DNA from: Methanocaldococcus infernus ME
GTDB lineage: Archaea > AGJL01 > Methanococci > Methanococcales > Methanocaldococcaceae
Direction: 5' to 3'
DNA: 64,000 bases
Assembly: GCF_000092305.1 (NCBI RefSeq)
Contig: NC_014122.1
Location: 868,001-932,000, forward strand
The notes under the pieces were generated by a model, which did not search any database, was not told where the DNA came from, and saw nothing but the letters and a program-made list of their open reading frames with translations. Positions 60,967 to 64,000 of this stretch are shown here, piece after piece. Numbering within the stretch: the first letter of the stretch is position 1; every line of letters starts with the position of its first letter. The position numbers and the translations under genes are program-made.

Positions 60967-63220
60967 GAGCCTCTCTTGGCTTCCATCCTTTCTCTTTTAG
61001 GATTTTCTTAACCTCTTCCTTGTATTGATATGGAATTTCTCTCTCATTTCTTATATATAAGTGGATATCTTCAGGGACATAGCCAAGATACTTTTTACTT
61101 AGGTCTATGTAGTGAGTTAACTTAATCAACCTACCTTTTGGAGTGTCATTAGGTCTTATACACAGCTTAGCAATTAATGGGATAGCTTCATTTAAGCTTT
61201 CAGCTGCATATATTAAGTGTAGTGGAGCTGGCTCAGTATCTATAAGTTCGCCTGTTCTCCTATCCTTTATCTTCCTTAACATCTCTTCTCCTAAGTATAG
61301 TCTTCTATACTTAGAGCCATGTGGTCCTAAGATAACTGGAATTCCCCACCTGTTTGCTCCTGTGGCTATAGCTGCAGCCTTCTGTGACATGGCTCCCCAG
61401 GCAACAGCACAAACTCCTATTCTATTTAAGATGTAATCAGCAACCTCTGGGAAGTTCTTTTCCAGTGGTAGTTTTGCAAATATATTAGCTATCTTTATAG
61501 CTGCTCCAATGGCATGGGCATTGGCTAAGCAGGGGCCTAAGTTTAACAGCCCTCCTCTGTCAAAGGCTCCATGATACTTTTCATAAAGTGTTTTTCCATC
61601 CTTATCTTTATAGAAAGCTATAGCCATTGAAGAGCAGCCAGTAGCCACTACTATATAACCTCTTTTTAAGAACTCCTCAGCCATTAGTGGAAGATCATTT
61701 CCATTATAGTAATTGTCACAGCCAGCAAATAGTATAACTCCAGGAATGTCTCCAAAGACTATAGGAGCTCCAACCTTTCTAATCTCTACATCAGTAACTG
61801 GCCCTCTTCCAGCTCTAACTTTAAACTTCTCATTCTTTATTCTCTCTTTAGCAGCTACTCTATAGAGGTCAACTAACTTAATATTTCTCTCGCAGAATTC
61901 AACACACTTCCCACAGCCCACACATTTCTCATAGATGTTAGATAAAGGCTCTAAATTCCCTTTCTTAGCCTCAATCATAGCTTCTTTTATTGGCAACATG
62001 GCTGGACAAACTCTATTACACCAGCCACACTCAGTACACTCTTTAATACTTTCTAAGACTTGCTTATCTCTCAAGTCTAAACCTATTCTCTTTTTCTGCT
62101 CCTTTAGGATTAAAGCTAATCTAACAGCAACCTCTCCAACCTTATCTTCATCTCTAATTAAAGCTCCAGGATACTTTTTTGTTAGCAAGTCTCTAATAAT
62201 CTTATCTGGCTCCTCATCAGTTAAATCTGGCAGTCCAAAAGAAGCTTTTTCACTTGTTGCTATTACAGGAATGTCCATACTTGAACAAATTTCTAAGACA
62301 TCATTCCTTATACATTGTTCATCTATAACAACAACATCAGCAGTTCCTGAGAGGATAAAGGTTAGTTGCCTTGATAATGGACCAACAATCTTAGCCCTCT
62401 TTGAGTATCTACTTATGTCTATAGCTGTACAACAGAGGCCACAAACCTCTACCTTATCTTCAATTCCAAGCTCTTCTAAGTAATCTATTATAGCAGCTCC
62501 TGGAGCTATGTTATGTCCAATACATAAAATTACTGGCTTCTCCTTCTCAATAGTTCCTAAACCAATCTCTACAAAGTGAACATCTTCCTCTCCAAATGGT
62601 AAATCATATAGTGAAATTTGTATTAGTTCTCCAATCTCTTTAGCCATGTTGTCCAATAAACCAGCATGTAAAGCCTTGGATTCAAAGTCTATACTATCTC
62701 CTTCCTGTCCTGTGTGTGTTGCTGCTAAGAGCATGGTGATTTCTCTCTCTATCATGTCAAGGATCTTAGCTAAGTCTTTAACAGTCTCTGGCTTAACTCC
62801 TGTTACTGTTGTAGTTATAGGAGCTATAACTTGAATATCCCTACTTGTCTTTAACTTTAAATTAGGATTTTTCTTTAATGCTATTTCTAACAAGTGTCTT
62901 GCATGTGATGTATGTGTTGCTGCTCCCATACAGCAGGCTAATAAAACAATCCTTGCCTGCTGTTTTTCAAGGTTAATCCCACATCCTCCTTTTCTATTCT
63001 TGGATAAGTCACATTTTCCATAGGTACAGAGACAGCAGAGAGAGCAGAGAGGAGAATAGAAAGGCTTGAAGTAAGAGAGTAACTTATGATCCCACTCCCT
63101 TAGCTTAGGATAGTTAGAGCTAACCTCCTTCTCCTCTTCTTCCTCAAACCCCTTAATTACAATTTTCTCATAATCTACCTTCAGATTTTTTGAGAGTATA
63201 TTCTTTATATCTAAAGCCAT
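60944..63220 (-). CDS. cdhA: CO dehydrogenase / acetyl-CoA synthase, alpha subunit
   Basis: CdhA holds the Ni-Fe-S C cluster that reduces CO2 to CO in the methanogen CODH/ACS complex for acetyl-CoA synthesis. The 758-residue protein has N-terminal cluster cysteines ([20 protein letters not shown], about 57-76), two ferredoxin-type motifs in the middle ([24 protein letters not shown]) and the C-cluster region with [19 protein letters not shown] and [14 protein letters not shown] 63220 follows GGTGTTTATTC. Its partner cdhB is divergent, 87 bases away. Confidence 0.96.
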   Translation of the reverse strand: MALDIKNILSKNLKVDYEKIVIKGFEEEEEKEVSSNYPKLREWDHKLLSYFKPFYSPLCSLCCLCTYGKCDLSKNRKGGCGINLEKQQARIVLLACCMGAATHTSHARHLLEIALKKNPNLKLKTSRDIQVIAPITTTVTGVKPETVKDLAKILDMIEREITMLLAATHTGQEGDSIDFESKALHAGLLDNMAKEIGELIQISLYDLPFGEEDVHFVEIGLGTIEKEKPVILCIGHNIAPGAAIIDYLEELGIEDKVEVCGLCCTAIDISRYSKRAKIVGPLSRQLTFILSGTADVVVIDEQCIRNDVLEICSSMDIPVIATSEKASFGLPDLTDEEPDKIIRDLLTKKYPGALIRDEDKVGEVAVRLALILKEQKKRIGLDLRDKQVLESIKECTECGWCNRVCPAMLPIKEAMIEAKKGNLEPLSNIYEKCVGCGKCVEFCERNIKLVDLYRVAAKERIKNEKFKVRAGRGPVTDVEIRKVGAPIVFGDIPGVILFAGCDNYYNGNDLPLMAEEFLKRGYIVVATGCSSMAIAFYKDKDGKTLYEKYHGAFDRGGLLNLGPCLANAHAIGAAIKIANIFAKLPLEKNFPEVADYILNRIGVCAVAWGAMSQKAAAIATGANRWGIPVILGPHGSKYRRLYLGEEMLRKIKDRRTGELIDTEPAPLHLIYAAESLNEAIPLIAKLCIRPNDTPKGRLIKLTHYIDLSKKYLGYVPEDIHLYIRNEREIPYQYKEEVKKILKEKGWKPREAPKEPSIL

Positions 63221-63307
63221 GAATAAACACCTTTAAATATAAGTAAGTAATTTGTCATTATTAATCATTACAAATTATAACCTATATATACATTGTGGTG
63301 GTTCTTC
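63221..63307. promoter_or_regulatory. Divergent cdhA/cdhB control region
   Basis: Eighty-seven bases of AT-rich sequence between the two start codons. CTATATATAC (63282-63291) is TATA-like, but it is too near cdhB (a start 25 bases on would fall after ATG 63308), so the true cdhB promoter may be the TTATAAC at 63276-63282. Toward cdhA, TTATATTTAAA lies just before GGTGTTT. I see no clear palindrome. Confidence 0.4.
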
Positions 63308-63820
63308 ATGTGGAATCCTGCCTATGTAACTCCTGAAATAGCTAATATAGCTTCACCAAAGATAGTAGCCATGGCTGTAAAAAAGGCTAAGAGGCCCATG
63401 TTTGTCTTAGGCTCTCTTCTAAATTCTCTGCCTGAAGAGATAACTATGGAAATTTTGGAGGTAGCTAAGTTGTTAAAAAATAAGTATAATGTTACAATAG
63501 TCTCCACTGGTGGCTCTTACTTAACCCTCTCTAAGTATCTTGAGCCAGATGCTAAAATAGGAATCATAGATCTAATAAATAACTTAAGAAATCCATACTG
63601 GGAAGGGTTTGATGGTAAGGGAAATTATGATCTAATTTTATTTGTTGGAGTTCCCTACTATATAGCTACTCAAGGCTTATCAACCTTAAAACATTTTGCT
63701 CCACATCTTAGAACCATAACCCTCTGTAAGTTCATGCACCCAAATGCAGACTATAGCTTTCCAAATCTATCTAATGAAGATTGGTTAAGCTATTTAAGAA
63801 ACTTGAAAAGCTTAATCTAA
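63308..63820 (+). CDS. cdhB: CO dehydrogenase / acetyl-CoA synthase, epsilon subunit
   Basis: A 170-residue CdhB, a Rossmann-like protein that binds CdhA in the alpha2-epsilon2 CODH component; its exact role is unclear. Characteristic stretches: WNPAYVTPEIANIASPKIVA at the N-terminus, RPMFVLGSLL (about 30-39), VSTGGSYLTLSKY and DLILFVGVPYYIATQGLSTL. The frame opens at TTG 63293, but GTGGTGG lies there, so ATG 63308 is chosen. Usually cdhA and cdhB are in one operon; here they are divergent. It overlaps the next gene's end by 9 bases. Confidence 0.93.
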   Translation: MWNPAYVTPEIANIASPKIVAMAVKKAKRPMFVLGSLLNSLPEEITMEILEVAKLLKNKYNVTIVSTGGSYLTLSKYLEPDAKIGIIDLINNLRNPYWEGFDGKGNYDLILFVGVPYYIATQGLSTLKHFAPHLRTITLCKFMHPNADYSFPNLSNEDWLSYLRNLKSLI

Positions 63821-64000
63821 GACACAGATGGTTAGATAAGAAAATTCTTTATTAATACAGTCACTTAACTTTAACTTATATATTTTCTCATTTGGATAGG
63901 TTAAGTTCTCTAAAATCCAAACTTCCCTATCAATTCCATTCTCAACCAAGTATTTGGCATCTTCCTTTAAATTGTTTGGGAGAAAAATTACTTTCTCGTT
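63812..64000 (-). CDS. Probable cobalt-precorrin methyltransferase (CbiE-like), C-terminal part
   Basis: The last 62 codons of a minus-strand gene that continues past the window. The visible peptide includes AKYLVENGIDREVWILENLT, YPNEKIYKLKLSDC and EFSYLTICVLD. The LENLTYPNE element and an FS-LT-VV-like terminal strand are typical of precorrin-7 C5-methyltransferase CbiE in corrinoid synthesis. This assignment fits cobQ elsewhere in the window but rests on a short fragment. Confidence 0.5.
   Translation of the reverse strand, partial: NEKVIFLPNNLKEDAKYLVENGIDREVWILENLTYPNEKIYKLKLSDCINKEFSYLTICVLD

Noticed and set aside
61935-62483. 182-codon plus-strand frame
   Set aside because: Antisense to cdhA, no binding site and no recognisable family.

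Overview
The window looks like the chromosome of a hyperthermophilic methanogen of the Methanocaldococcus type. The protein genes are very AT-rich while the stable RNA genes are very GC-rich. Ribosome binding sites are often GGTGAT or GGTGA, and several promoters have an ACCGAAA-like element in front of TTTATATA. Markers include thermosome, an archaeal histone, CODH/acetyl-CoA synthase, CoM/CoB fumarate reductase subunit B, coenzyme M (comA) and F420 (cofC) biosynthesis, an archaeal rRNA operon with bulge-helix-bulge processing stems, and PSTK of archaeal selenocysteine synthesis. The species cannot be fixed from reading alone.

Layout. 1-6.0 kb: a polyferredoxin cut by the window edge, prefoldin alpha, an MnhE-like protein, fused NADP phosphatase/NAD kinase, an AIR-synthase-like protein and TfrB. 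6.0-6.8 kb: a RelE-like toxin gene without a normal start codon and a small acidic ORF facing it. 6.8-11.8 kb: aspS, a YkgJ-type cysteine cluster protein, a NodU-type carbamoyltransferase, an elongation-factor-like protein with no recognisable GTPase motifs, and ilvN. 11.9-16.8 kb (minus): thermosome, then an iron-uptake operon feoA-feoB-membrane protein-map behind a DtxR-type palindrome. 16.8-18.55 kb: CRISPR leader, promoter and array (19 repeats, 18 spacers, no cas genes in the window). 18.5-30.7 kb: housekeeping and cofactor genes (argB, tldD, draG-like, histone, cobQ, signal peptidase, NTPase, methyltransferase, a HepT remnant, glmU-like, amrS, CBS protein, HAD phosphatase). 30.7-35.7 kb: 16S, tRNA-Ala and 23S without a linked 5S. 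35.7-43.5 kb: moaC, scpA, argD, mdh, tRNA-Thr fused to the end of an unknown gene, ttcA-like, comA and the L1-L10-L12 ribosomal operon. 43.5-50.2 kb: PUA protein, pstK and a minus-strand chain of six touching genes (MBL hydrolase, cofC, trm14, trpF, cysteine desulfidase, HD hydrolase). 50.2-54.8 kb: ribK, ribB, methanogenesis marker 8, fetB-like, ubiD-like, a TIM-barrel protein. 54.9-64 kb: tRNA-Gln, thrC, pepQ, chorismate lyase family, coiled coil, valS, cdhA and cdhB back to back, and the end of a probable cbiE.

How they work together. Much of the window serves methanogen coenzymes and autotrophy: comA (CoM), cofC and ribK/ribB (F420 and flavins), chorismate lyase (methanopterin precursor), cobQ and cbiE (corrinoid), cdhAB (CO2 fixation), tfrB (fumarate reduction with CoM/CoB thiols). 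A second block is translation (rRNA, three tRNAs, L1/L10/L12, AspRS, ValRS, Trm14, TtcA-like, MAP, PSTK).

Most unusual points: the RelE-like gene that seems silenced by ATG to ATA; a perfect 16-bp palindrome touching the CRISPR array, with altered repeats at both array ends, GC-rich hairpin spacers and tandem spacer duplications; iron-operon membership of methionine aminopeptidase; the pseudo-GTPase elongation factor homologue; a tRNA-Thr gene whose first 10 bases are also the end of a protein gene; and an internal promoter ahead of L12.
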